From Acidobacteriaceae bacterium (GTDB lineage Bacteria; Acidobacteriota; Terriglobia; Terriglobales; Acidobacteriaceae), in NCBI GenBank assembly GCA_003134815.1, contig PLCO01000020.1:1-48186 (forward strand): 48,186 nt of DNA. The letters run 5' to 3'. The translations under genes were made by a program, and so were the position numbers. Below, piece after piece: positions 34,998 through 42,647 of the stretch. Below the pieces are notes generated by a model. The model ran no database searches. It saw only the letters and a list, made by a program, of their open reading frames with translations, and was not told where the DNA came from. The number at the start of each line of letters is the position of its first letter. The first letter of the stretch is position 1.

Positions 34998-35059
34998 ATC
35001 CCACCCTTCGCCAGAAAAAAGGCTAAGGATGGGGCACCCATTTTTTGTGGTGGGTGAGG
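34998..35059. repeat. Dispersed palindromic repeat, third copy
   Basis: ATCCCACCCTTCGCC, A-rich loop, GGCTAAGGATGGGGCACCCA, then TTTTTTGTGGTGGGT. Same order and near-identical outer parts as at 26797-26858, with a different inner stem. It sits at the 3' side of the small membrane protein gene. Confidence 0.85.
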
Positions 35060-35073
35060 AAAGATCCGGGAAG

Positions 35074-35367
35074 TTATATTACGGCGATCATGACGACGAT
35101 CGACGCAAGGATCATCAGGTCGGTATAGAGCAGGATGAGAACTCCGGCGTGGTAAAGGCTCCATTTGCGCTGAAGGCAGCGGGCCGTCTCCGCCATGCCC
35201 CAGACGGCAATCAGCAGAGCAAGGATCTGCCAGTGCGAGCCGTGAATATTTTCGATGCGGGGAAAGCCGGCAAGGCGCAGGCTGGCGGCAAATGCCCCCA
35301 CCGAGAGCAGGATGGCGCGAACCAGCGATTTTTGCCGCAAGCGAAAGATCGAGAGGAAGAGATGCAC
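35074..35367 (-). CDS. Small membrane protein, hypothetical
   Basis: 97 aa, GTG start. Three hydrophobic helices (VRAILLSVGAFAASLRLAGF; WQILALLIAVWGMAETARC; HAGVLILLYTDLMILASIVVMIAVI) with basic ends (FRLRQK, LQRKW). A longer frame on the same strand (to 35524) is a shadow with poor composition. The ribosome site is weak (AAAGG close to the GTG). No family recognised. Confidence 0.5.
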   Translation of the reverse strand: MHLFLSIFRLRQKSLVRAILLSVGAFAASLRLAGFPRIENIHGSHWQILALLIAVWGMAETARCLQRKWSLYHAGVLILLYTDLMILASIVVMIAVI

Positions 35368-35588
35368 AACCTTTCAATGTACAGCCGCGGGCGCTGTACA
35401 GCCGCAGCGCTGTATCGCGGTGGGTGTCGAGGCGGGATGGGAGGGGCGGCGCGACGGGCCTGCTGCCGGAGATTGCGCGGCTTGGGGAGACGCAGCGCCT
35501 GATGGGATGCAGCGAGTGATACACTTTGTGCGCCTACACCGGAGTTCCCCAAAATTCAATAACAGTAGGGCGAAAGAGGAGGTCGTTT

Positions 35589-36611
35589 ATGTCTGCAGGT
35601 TCTGAAACAGCGCCGGTAAATTCCGGCCTGGTTTTCGAGATGATGCAAGCGCACCAGCGCACCGCGGCTCTGAAGGCGGCCATTGATCTGGATGTATTTG
35701 CGGCGGTCGGTGAAGGGCCGGGCGACGTGGCCTCGATCGCGCGGCACGCGAAGGCGTCGGAGCGCGGGATCCGGATTTTGTGCGATTTTCTGGTGATCAA
35801 CGGAGTGCTTGCGAAGGAGAACGGGCACTATAAGCACACGCCGACAAGCGCAGCTTTTCTTGATCCGCGATCACCGGCGTGCATGGCGTCGGTGGCGCAG
35901 TTCCTCGGAACCCCGGAGCTGCTGGAGTCTTTTACGCGCCTGGCGGACGTGGTGCGCGACGGCCGAACCACTTTGCCGGGCGATGGCACCGTAGAGCCCG
36001 AGAATCCGGTGTGGGTACTTTTTGCCGAACAAATGGCGCCGATGATGGGGCCGATGGCCGGTCCGCTGGGCGCGGTGGTGCTCGAGGGACATACGGGGCC
36101 GATGCGCGTGCTGGATATTGCGGCTGGTCACGGGCTATTTGGGATCGAAATTGCTAAGCAGAACCCGGAAGCGCATGTGACGGGCCTCGATTGGGCTCCG
36201 GTGCTGCGCGTGGCGCTGAAAAATGCGGAGAAAGCCGGCGTGAAGGACCGCTACAACATGCTGCCGGGCAGCGCGTTCGAGGTGGAGTTCGGCGGGCCGT
36301 ACGATATTGTGCTGCTGACGAATTTTCTGCACCACTTTGACAAGGCGACGAATGTCGGCCTGCTGAAGAAGGTTCGCGCGGCGCTGAAGCCAGGCGGACG
36401 CGCAGCGACGCTGGAGTTTGTGCCGAATGAGGATCGCGTGTCGCCGCCGATGCCCGCTGCGTTTGCCATGACGATGCTGGCTTCAACGGCGGATGGCGAC
36501 GCGTATACGCTGAGCGAGCTGGACGCGATGCATGCCGAGGCTGGGTTCAAGGGGACCACGGCGCATCCTATTCCGATGAGCCCGCACACGATTGTGGTGG
36601 GGACCGCGTGA
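35589..36611 (+). CDS. SAM-dependent methyltransferase with dimerisation domain
   Basis: 340 aa from ATG 35589 (AGAGGAGG about seven bases upstream). N-terminal winged-helix dimerisation domain (MQAHQRTAALKAAIDLDVFAAVGEG..., ERGIRILCDFLVINGVLAKENGHYKHTPTSAAFL) as in O-methyltransferase family 2; Rossmann domain with VLDIAAGHGLFGIEIAKQNPEAHVTGLDW, then IVLLTNFLHHFDKATNVGLLKKVRAALKPGG. Likely acts on a small molecule; substrate unknown. Confidence 0.88.
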   Translation: MSAGSETAPVNSGLVFEMMQAHQRTAALKAAIDLDVFAAVGEGPGDVASIARHAKASERGIRILCDFLVINGVLAKENGHYKHTPTSAAFLDPRSPACMASVAQFLGTPELLESFTRLADVVRDGRTTLPGDGTVEPENPVWVLFAEQMAPMMGPMAGPLGAVVLEGHTGPMRVLDIAAGHGLFGIEIAKQNPEAHVTGLDWAPVLRVALKNAEKAGVKDRYNMLPGSAFEVEFGGPYDIVLLTNFLHHFDKATNVGLLKKVRAALKPGGRAATLEFVPNEDRVSPPMPAAFAMTMLASTADGDAYTLSELDAMHAEAGFKGTTAHPIPMSPHTIVVGTA

Positions 36612-36622
36612 AAAAGCAGGGA

Positions 36623-36741
36623 CTACAGCAGTTTCGGAATTGGTGTAGACCGAATGCACTCAGCAAAGTGGCATTTTCATCAAGAAAATGCCACCTTTCA
36701 ATGCTCTCAAAAAGTCTGCGTTAATTCCGAAACTGCTCTAG
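36623..36741. repeat. 119-bp palindromic element (MITE/REP-like)
   Basis: Terminal inverted repeats CTAcAGCAGTTTCGGAATT (36623-36641) and its complement (36723-36741), 19 bp with one mismatch. The centre is a strong hairpin, arms GTGGCATTTTC/GAAAATGCCAC around ATCAA (36669-36695). The spacers pair partially (AGAC, AGCA, AAAG blocks). No coding capacity. The hairpin at 5704-5726 has the same core. Confidence 0.85.
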
Positions 36742-36892
36742 TGCTAGCCGGCGTAGCTGGCCGCCTGTTGATCTTCTTGTAAGACAGATCGCTGACGGGG
36801 GCAATCGTCCGCGGCGCCGGGTTCGCAGTTTGATCAAGGATTCGAACTGGCTCTGCGCCGGCTCGCCATTGTTGCTTCCGGCTGAATGAATT

Positions 36893-36941
36893 CTGCCCCC
36901 TGCTCTCTACTCCCGGCTCCTTATTACCTGCTCCTGATTCT
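36893..36941. repeat. Degenerate heptamer array, 7 units
   Basis: CTGCCCC, CTGCTCT, CTACTCC, CGGCTCC, TTATTAC, CTGCTCC, TGATTCT in an unbroken 7-bp register. It lies in the 36742-37062 spacer, which shows no gene; a 96-codon minus-strand frame there is rejected. Confidence 0.7.
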
Positions 36942-37062
36942 TCGACTTGCCCGCTTCCCTCTTGACGATGGTGCATTGCAGTGGGCATACTCCCCATCTA
37001 TGGCTTTAGATTGGGGCTTTAGGCCGGCACGGATGACTTGACGCCGGTGAAAGTGGGCTCGT

Positions 37063-38073
37063 ATGGACCTTGTTCTTCTACGTCTTCTTTTTGTTATTCT
37101 GCTTGCCGCGGTTTGTTACTTCCTCCGACCCTTTGGGCTGCAGACGGGTTGGGAGGCTGCAATCGCGGGAGCGGTCGCGGCCTGCGCGGTCATCATCTTC
37201 GAATTGCGCGTGAGGGCACTTACGCTGCGGCGGCTGATCGGCGCCGTAGTGGGCAGCGTGCTCGGCATCGTTGGCGCGGCGCTGTTCTGTCTTGTGCTGC
37301 GAACGGCGCCAGTTTCCAGCTCAAACTCCGCCGCGCTGCAGATCTTCGTGCTCCTGCTCATGACCTATGTGGGTCTGCTGGTGGGCGCCAGCAAGGGCGA
37401 CCTGCTTAATCCCGCCGCGCTGGGCACTGTATTTTCCGGCGATAGGCCCACACGCCGCAGCGCCAAGGTATTGGACACGAGCGTGATCATCGACGGCCGT
37501 ATTGCCGACATTGCCGAAGCCGGGTTTGTTGACGGCGCGCTGGTAGTGCCGGAGTTTGTGCTGCGCGAGTTGCAGATTGTGGCCGATTCCACTGACGGGT
37601 CGAAACGGCAAAGGGGACGCCGCGGCCTGGATATGCTGCAGCGCATGCAGTCCAACGACAAGATTCAGGTGCAAATTGTGTCCGACGACTTCCCTTCAAT
37701 CCGCGAAGTGGACCTGAAGCTGCTGGAGCTGGCCAAGAAGTGGGAGGCCAAGGTGGTGACTAACGACTTCAACCTGAACAAGGTGGCCCACCTGCACCAT
37801 GTGGAAGTGCTGAACATCAACGACCTGGCCAATGCCCTGAAGCCCGTGGTGCTGCCCGGCGAGCACATGAATGTAATGATCCTGAAAGAAGGCAAGGAGT
37901 ACAACCAGGGCGTGGGCTATCTGGATGACGGCACCATGGTGGTCGTGGATCATGCGCGGAAACTGATCGGGCGCTCCGTCGCCATCTCGGTGACCAGCGT
38001 GCTGCAAACCGCCAGCGGCAAAATGATCTTCGGCAAGATGGACGAGATCGGGAAACCGATGGTGGAAGCGTGA
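37063..38073 (+). CDS. YacL-like PIN/TRAM membrane protein
   Basis: 336 aa. Four N-terminal transmembrane helices (about residues 1-110), then a PIN nuclease-fold domain (KVLDTSVIIDGRIADIAEAGFVDGALVVPEFVLRELQ, VVTNDFNLNKVAHLHHVEVLNINDLANALKPVV) and a TRAM domain (VMILKEGKEYNQGVGYLDDGTMVVVDHARKLIGRSVAISVTSVLQTASGKMIFGK). The PIN acidic residues (D in LDTS, E in PEFVLRELQ, D in TNDF) are present. The family is suspected of RNA or tRNA processing at the membrane. Overlaps the next gene by one base. Confidence 0.9.
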   Translation: MDLVLLRLLFVILLAAVCYFLRPFGLQTGWEAAIAGAVAACAVIIFELRVRALTLRRLIGAVVGSVLGIVGAALFCLVLRTAPVSSSNSAALQIFVLLLMTYVGLLVGASKGDLLNPAALGTVFSGDRPTRRSAKVLDTSVIIDGRIADIAEAGFVDGALVVPEFVLRELQIVADSTDGSKRQRGRRGLDMLQRMQSNDKIQVQIVSDDFPSIREVDLKLLELAKKWEAKVVTNDFNLNKVAHLHHVEVLNINDLANALKPVVLPGEHMNVMILKEGKEYNQGVGYLDDGTMVVVDHARKLIGRSVAISVTSVLQTASGKMIFGKMDEIGKPMVEA

Positions 38074-38276
38074 TGAAGAGCCCGGTAAGAGTTTTCGCAA
38101 TTGTCGGCGAGCGGCCAGCTGTATGCAGGTGTCCCGAGCGGAATTGTCCGCGGCACGGCGACTGCGAACAGTGCAGGAACTACCATCTGAATTCAAAGCG
38201 GCAACGGTTGCCCTACTGCGAACGCAAGCCTGGATGGTTCGCGCGGCTGTTTGGGGCGGTTCCGCAGTTGATGTAG
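38073..38276 (+). CDS. Cys-rich mini-protein, DUF6485-like
   Basis: 67 aa from ATG 38073, whose A is the last base of the upstream stop (TGATG). Cysteine pattern C-x-C-PERN-C-PRHGD-C-EQ-C-RNYH...LPYC resembles the DUF6485 zinc-binding layout. The tail GWFARLFGAVPQLM may be amphipathic. Probably translated with the PIN/TRAM gene. Confidence 0.55.
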   Translation: MKSPVRVFAIVGERPAVCRCPERNCPRHGDCEQCRNYHLNSKRQRLPYCERKPGWFARLFGAVPQLM

Positions 38277-38317
38277 CCGCTTCCCGCTCTGGTCTAGGGT
38301 GGATTCTTTTTGTGGCA

Positions 38318-39400
38318 TCACTTCGGCTTGAACATTACCTGCAGCCAGTGCCTCAAGGTCCTCGGTTTCATCCGAGCTAGGTTCTGCTTCGCCGTCAGCG
38401 TGTCCGGGTGCTCCTCACCCAATAGACGGCGGCGAGTCTCCAGCACTTGTTCCTCAAGCTTCCGCGCCGGCGCCCGATCACCCTGCGAGTACAGCGTCAG
38501 GGCGAGATTACTCTTTGCCCATAAGCTGCTCGCATGCTCCTCGCCAAGCAGACGAAGACGAGTCGCCAGCACCTGCTCCTGAAGCTTCCGCGCTCGCACC
38601 CGATCACCCTGTAAGTACAGTGTCGCGGCCAAATTGCTCATTGCCGTCAAGCTGCTTGGATGCTCCTCGCCAAGTAGTCGAAGGCACGCCTCCAGCGTCC
38701 GTTCCTGAAGTTCCTGCGCTCCCGCCAGATCCCTCTGCGAGCACAGCGTTCCGGCGAGACTGGTCATCGCTGTCAGCGTGTCCGGATGCTCCTCACCCAG
38801 CAGCCGACGGCGGGTCTCCAGCACTTGTTCCTGAAGCTTCCGCGCTGCGACCAAGTCGCCGAGGACCATCAGCGTTGCAGCGAGATTGTTCATCGCCGTC
38901 AGTGTGTGGGGGTGTTCTTCGCCCTCCACACGACGACTCGTCGCCAGCACTTGTTCTTGAAGTTCCCGCGCCCCTCTCATATCGCCCTGCAAATTCAGTG
39001 TCGCGGCCAGATTGGTCATCGCCGTCAGTGTGCGAGGATGCTCCTCGCCCTGCACACGACGACTCTCCCCCAGCTCGTGTTCTTGAAGTTCCCGCGCTCC
39101 CGCCAGATTGCCCTGCTCGCCCAGCACCACAGCGAGATCGCTTGCTGCCCTCAGAGTGTCCGGATGTTCCTCGCCTAACAAACGACGGCGCGTCGCTAAC
39201 ACCTGCTCCTGAAGCTTTCTTGCTCCCGCCCAATCGCCTTGCTTATACAGCGTCCGGGCCAGTCCGGCCATCGCTGCCAGTGTGTCTGGATGCTCCTCGC
39301 CAAGCAGATGACGGCGGCTCTCCAGTGTCTCTTCCTGAGGCTTCCGTGCGGAGGCGAACTCTCTTTGCACGGAGTCGTGTTTTTCCCAACTGGTCGCCAT
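38318..39400 (-). CDS. Kinesin-light-chain-type tetratricopeptide repeat protein
   Basis: 360 aa, almost entirely eight 42-residue TPR units of the form GEEHPDTLTAMNNLAATL-x-QGD-x-xARKLQEQVLETRRRLL. DNA period 126 bp. Such arrays form a superhelix that binds peptides and occur in NLR-like, NB-ARC or signalling proteins; here there is no other domain, no signal peptide and no transmembrane segment. GAGGAGG lies 11 bases before ATG 39400. The opposite strand is also open over 371 codons because of the repeats; that frame is a shadow. Confidence 0.85.
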   Translation of the reverse strand: MATSWEKHDSVQREFASARKPQEETLESRRHLLGEEHPDTLAAMAGLARTLYKQGDWAGARKLQEQVLATRRRLLGEEHPDTLRAASDLAVVLGEQGNLAGARELQEHELGESRRVQGEEHPRTLTAMTNLAATLNLQGDMRGARELQEQVLATSRRVEGEEHPHTLTAMNNLAATLMVLGDLVAARKLQEQVLETRRRLLGEEHPDTLTAMTSLAGTLCSQRDLAGAQELQERTLEACLRLLGEEHPSSLTAMSNLAATLYLQGDRVRARKLQEQVLATRLRLLGEEHASSLWAKSNLALTLYSQGDRAPARKLEEQVLETRRRLLGEEHPDTLTAKQNLARMKPRTLRHWLQVMFKPK

Positions 39401-39654
39401 TGCAGGAACTACCTCCTCGTGACCCTAAAACACTACCCAGTCGGCCGCGTGTATTCCTACCATTCTGGGTTCGGAAACTGCGGCGTCAGAACGGCCCCGG
39501 CCCGGTCCACCATGGCGGCGACGGAAGTCCTTCAGATAGAATCCACCTGGCGTTTAAGGCTTCGGAACACCGTAACTGCGGAACCGCTGTAGCGTCGAGT
39601 CTGCGCGATAATCTCCCGCAAGCGTGTTAGCGATCTGAAAATACCTGCGGTACA

Positions 39655-40290
39655 TTACGCCGGCCGCAGGCGTTCCGTGAGACGAGCCTTCACTTCAGGC
39701 CACTCAGCAGCAACAATCGAGTAGCGCCACGAATCGCGCGCCGTGAAGTCCGCGCCCATCCTGTGCGCGCGAAGAACTCCTTCAAGCTTTCCTCCGATGC
39801 GCTCGATGGCCGCTTGCGAACGCTTGTTGCGCGCGTCAGTGTGCAGGCAAACGCGGAGCATCTGCCACACTTCGAAGGCGTGAGTGAGCATCAAGAGCTT
39901 GGCCTCAGTGTTTGCGGCGGTGCGAATGGCCCCATGCGAGAGCCATGTGTAGCCGATCTCGCAGACTTCGGGAAGCTCACGGGCGTGGCGCGGATGGCCT
40001 GGGAGCCACGCGAAGCGCTCGATATCTAAAAAGCGTGTTGAGCCGATGACGGTATTGTCTTCAATGCGGATCGTTGCGAAGGCCAGTGCAGTGCCGGCCT
40101 CGCGCAATGCCAGCGCGGTCTGAATGTAGCGATGAACGGCATCGCGACCGATGGGGACGGCGCTCCATTGATAGAGCAAGGGATCGCCCGAGGACGCGGC
40201 GACGAGACCGTCCGCGTGGGCGGGCGAGAGCGGCTCGAGACGAATGAAGCTGCCGGTAAGGATTGGAGAGTCGAGGTTCACGTTTTTCAA
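39655..40290 (-). CDS. GNAT N-acetyltransferase (RimJ/RimL type)
   Basis: 211 aa, probable TTG start at 40290 (an in-frame GTG follows at 40281). GNAT signature: FIRLEPLSPAHADGLV, FATIRIEDNTVIGSTRFLDI, EIGYTWLSHGAIRTAANTEAKLLMLTHAFE, and LRVCLHTDARNKRSQAAIERIGGKLEGVLR with acetyl-CoA-binding features. Substrate unknown; relatives act on ribosomal protein N termini or small amines. Confidence 0.88.
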   Translation of the reverse strand: MKNVNLDSPILTGSFIRLEPLSPAHADGLVAASSGDPLLYQWSAVPIGRDAVHRYIQTALALREAGTALAFATIRIEDNTVIGSTRFLDIERFAWLPGHPRHARELPEVCEIGYTWLSHGAIRTAANTEAKLLMLTHAFEVWQMLRVCLHTDARNKRSQAAIERIGGKLEGVLRAHRMGADFTARDSWRYSIVAAEWPEVKARLTERLRPA

Positions 40291-40358
40291 ATTGCGCGTT
40301 TTTCAACTGGCGGCGCGGGTGAGTTGGAGACACCAAACACGCGTTCAATACTTGGTAA

Positions 40359-40700
40359 TCAGTACTTGGTAATTTTGGGATCGATGTGGTCGGCCCAGGC
40401 GAGAATTCCACCTGCGAGGTTTTTCACGTTGGGATAGCCCTGCGCAGCGAGGAACTCGGCGATGTGCTGACTGCGGCCGCCGGAGCGGCACTGCACAACG
40501 ATCTCGCGGTTGCGGTCGATCTCGGCCAGCCGCTTTGGCACCTCGTGCTGGGGGATGAGCGTGCCGCCGATGTTGGCGATCTGGTACTCGTAAGGCTCGC
40601 GAACGTCGAGGACCATGAGATCTTCGCCGGCGTCGAGGCGCTGCTTGAGCTCCTGCACGGTGATTTGCGGAATTCCGTTTTTCAATGTGGGGGCGCCCAT
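40359..40700 (-). CDS. Single-domain rhodanese sulfurtransferase
   Basis: 113 aa from ATG 40700 (GGAG ten bases upstream). Rhodanese fold: ITVQELKQRLDAGEDLMVLDVREPYEYQIANIGGTLIP, active-site loop CRSGGRS with the catalytic Cys, then IAEFLAAQGYPNVKNLAGGILAW. Transfers or carries persulfide sulfur. Cytoplasmic. Confidence 0.92.
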   Translation of the reverse strand: MGAPTLKNGIPQITVQELKQRLDAGEDLMVLDVREPYEYQIANIGGTLIPQHEVPKRLAEIDRNREIVVQCRSGGRSQHIAEFLAAQGYPNVKNLAGGILAWADHIDPKITKY

Positions 40701-40857
40701 GGCGTGGATTCTCCGGTCCAAATTCAGTGTACCGGGTCCAGTTTATCGAGTTCAGTGGATGGGAGGGGCGCTAAATGCTGCCTCACGGCCAGCGGCTCTG
40801 CATCGGGCAAAGCCGCCGGCCAAGAGAGGTTCGGGCGTGAGACATTCGGTTGAAGAG

Positions 40858-41727
40858 TTATTGCGCGGCTGGTTTCGCGGTTGCGGCCGGTTTGGCGGCA
40901 GGCGCGGCAGAAGGTTTCGGCTTCCAGAAATCGGGATCGGCCTTGACCCATTCGCCCGGCGGATAGCTCTGGGCGGGGTTGATACCGAACAACTCTGAAT
41001 CTGAGCTGTCGATACAGTCGGCTACGAGCTCGTCGATCTTCTTGATGCCGTCTTCGCCCATGGCATCGCGGAACTGCTTGTCTTCCGCATAACCGGCGTC
41101 AATGTCGGCCATCGACTTGTCGTCGCTGAAGACGACGTATTCGTTGTCGCCGCCGTAGGCGATTTCGAAGGTGGCCCAGTGCGCGCTATCGCCGGCCTTC
41201 TTATGCCCCGCGATGACCAGACGCGCCAGATCGACAAACTGCTTACGGTGACCGGGCTTGATATGGAAAGAAGTAATCTCCATCAGCTTGGCCTGTGCCA
41301 GGGTTGCGCTCGGCTTGTAGCTCAAATCATCGTCGTAGGTGAAAACGAACTGATCGATCCCATTGAGGAGTTCGCCATCGGCGACGCTGTCTTTGTCGAG
41401 CTCGGCTGAGAGAGCCTTGTTCTTCATCGTGGCCAGGTAATCGTCTTGCCATGCCTTAAACGACGGATAGCCGGTGAGGTACAAAGCGCGGGACTTGCCC
41501 GAGAGCGACATCAGGGCGAAGTAATGAGTGGGCCACTTGGCGGCAGCCATGGCAGCGACGAAATGGCTCTCCGACTTGTCGTGGATGGCACCGGATTTGC
41601 CAGCCTTGATGAATTCTCGGGTGATTGTCAAAACCTTGGGCGGGCCTTGCATTTCTTGTGCCGCGGCGAACATGCTTCCAGCGACCGCGAGAGAGAGTCC
41701 TAACAGAGCGGAGTTCATGATTTTCAT
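40858..41727 (-). CDS. Secreted protein with duplicated alpha/beta-barrel-like half
   Basis: 289 aa. Signal peptide (MNSALLGLSLAVAGSMFAAAQ). Two similar halves: KVLTITREFIKAGKSGAIHD...HYFALMSLSG (about 30-110) and KLMEITSFHIKPGHRKQFVDLARL...YVVFSDDKS (about 145-225), each with the beta-strand-helix pattern of dimeric alpha/beta barrel (ABM/NIPSNAP-like) domains. A Pro/Ala/Lys tail ends the protein (PSAAPAAKPAATAKPAAQ). Function unknown. AGGAGG lies upstream of ATG 41727; a 15-bp repeat pair follows at 41745-41774. Confidence 0.75.
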   Translation of the reverse strand: MKIMNSALLGLSLAVAGSMFAAAQEMQGPPKVLTITREFIKAGKSGAIHDKSESHFVAAMAAAKWPTHYFALMSLSGKSRALYLTGYPSFKAWQDDYLATMKNKALSAELDKDSVADGELLNGIDQFVFTYDDDLSYKPSATLAQAKLMEITSFHIKPGHRKQFVDLARLVIAGHKKAGDSAHWATFEIAYGGDNEYVVFSDDKSMADIDAGYAEDKQFRDAMGEDGIKKIDELVADCIDSSDSELFGINPAQSYPPGEWVKADPDFWKPKPSAAPAAKPAATAKPAAQ

Positions 41728-41744
41728 ATTTTGGGAATCCTCCT

Positions 41745-42073
41745 GGATTTGCTCGGAATGGATTTGCTCGGAGTTTCAATGCGATGGGGGAGTGGGATCG
41801 GAAACGGGAAGCGCAATCTCTCCAAGGAAGACGATTATGAAGCTCTTTGCCGGGTGGTGTAAAGAAGTTTTTGGTTTTCCACAGGACAGGGATGAGCGGA
41901 ACTCATCCGGTGATCAGCGAATCCGTTTAGCGCCGGCCCGATTGGGCAGGGATCGAATGTGAAGCGGCGGCCTTCGGATTGTGATTGCCGCGCATTCATC
42001 GAAAATTGCGCTGTGTAACACAGGTGTGCGAGATTGGAGCTACAAGATTGGAGCTACTGAGATTGGAGCAATA
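41745..42073. repeat. Short tandem repeats in the 41728-42134 gap
   Basis: GGATTTGCTCGGAAT at 41745 is repeated at 41760 (15-bp period, one mismatch). AGATTGGAGCTACA at 42031 is repeated at 42045 and, degenerate, at 42060 (14-15-bp period). Nothing else is visible in this 407-bp gap. Confidence 0.8.
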
Positions 42074-42134
42074 AGGATTCGCCGGAGCGATTCACGTTTT
42101 TGGGGTCACGATTGTTTTGGAACAGGCTGCCCGC

Positions 42135-42617
42135 ATGAAGAAAAAATCCCTCCATCCGAGCTTCGATCAGACTTTGGAGCTGCTGCGCGCACACTCCTTC
42201 GACGTGACGCCTTACGCCGGCGTCGACGGAGGTGTACTGGTGAGCAAGGGTGGGGCCGGAGCCATGCTGACGCCCACGAGCCGGGCAGAAGAAGCGCGTA
42301 ATGAGGACCCGGACGGCGCGACATTAGGGTGCGCCGTTAACCCGGGAATCGTAGTGAAAGGCGAGGTAGCGCGGCTCGTCGACCGCGGGTACCAGAAGTT
42401 CATTAAGACTTCACAATATGAGCTTCCCGCGACGGCCAGTCAATTGCAAGCGATTCACACGTTCAGTGAAGAGTTAAAGCAGCTCGTCGGCGCAACCAGC
42501 TTATACAACGAGTCGCTGGGCACAACCAGCGACGTCTATCGCTACGATCGCCTGATGGGCCGCGAAGCCGCGGATGCCGTGCCCGCCCAGCCAAGGGAGC
42601 TGACCGACGGGCACTGA
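42135..42617 (+). CDS. Hypothetical protein
   Basis: 160 aa from ATG 42135 (MKKKSLHPSFDQTLELLRAHSFDVTPYAGVDGGVLVSKGGAGAML). The middle (GIVVKGEVARLVDRGYQKFIKTSQYELPATASQLQAIHTFSEELKQLVG) looks folded; the C terminus is polar. No signal peptide or transmembrane segment. No family recognised. 30 bp before the PilZ gene, same strand. Confidence 0.7.
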   Translation: MKKKSLHPSFDQTLELLRAHSFDVTPYAGVDGGVLVSKGGAGAMLTPTSRAEEARNEDPDGATLGCAVNPGIVVKGEVARLVDRGYQKFIKTSQYELPATASQLQAIHTFSEELKQLVGATSLYNESLGTTSDVYRYDRLMGREAADAVPAQPRELTDGH

Positions 42618-42647
42618 TCTCCGCCGAACGATTGAGCGGAGCAGGCC

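Noticed and set aside
34925..35524. 199-codon minus-strand frame overlapping the small membrane protein
   Set aside because: Low-complexity, basic, crosses a dispersed palindrome; the 97-aa frame within has clear membrane helices.
38515..39630. 371-codon plus-strand frame opposite the TPR gene
   Set aside because: Shadow of the 126-bp TPR repeats; the minus strand has the TPR motif, start and ribosome site.
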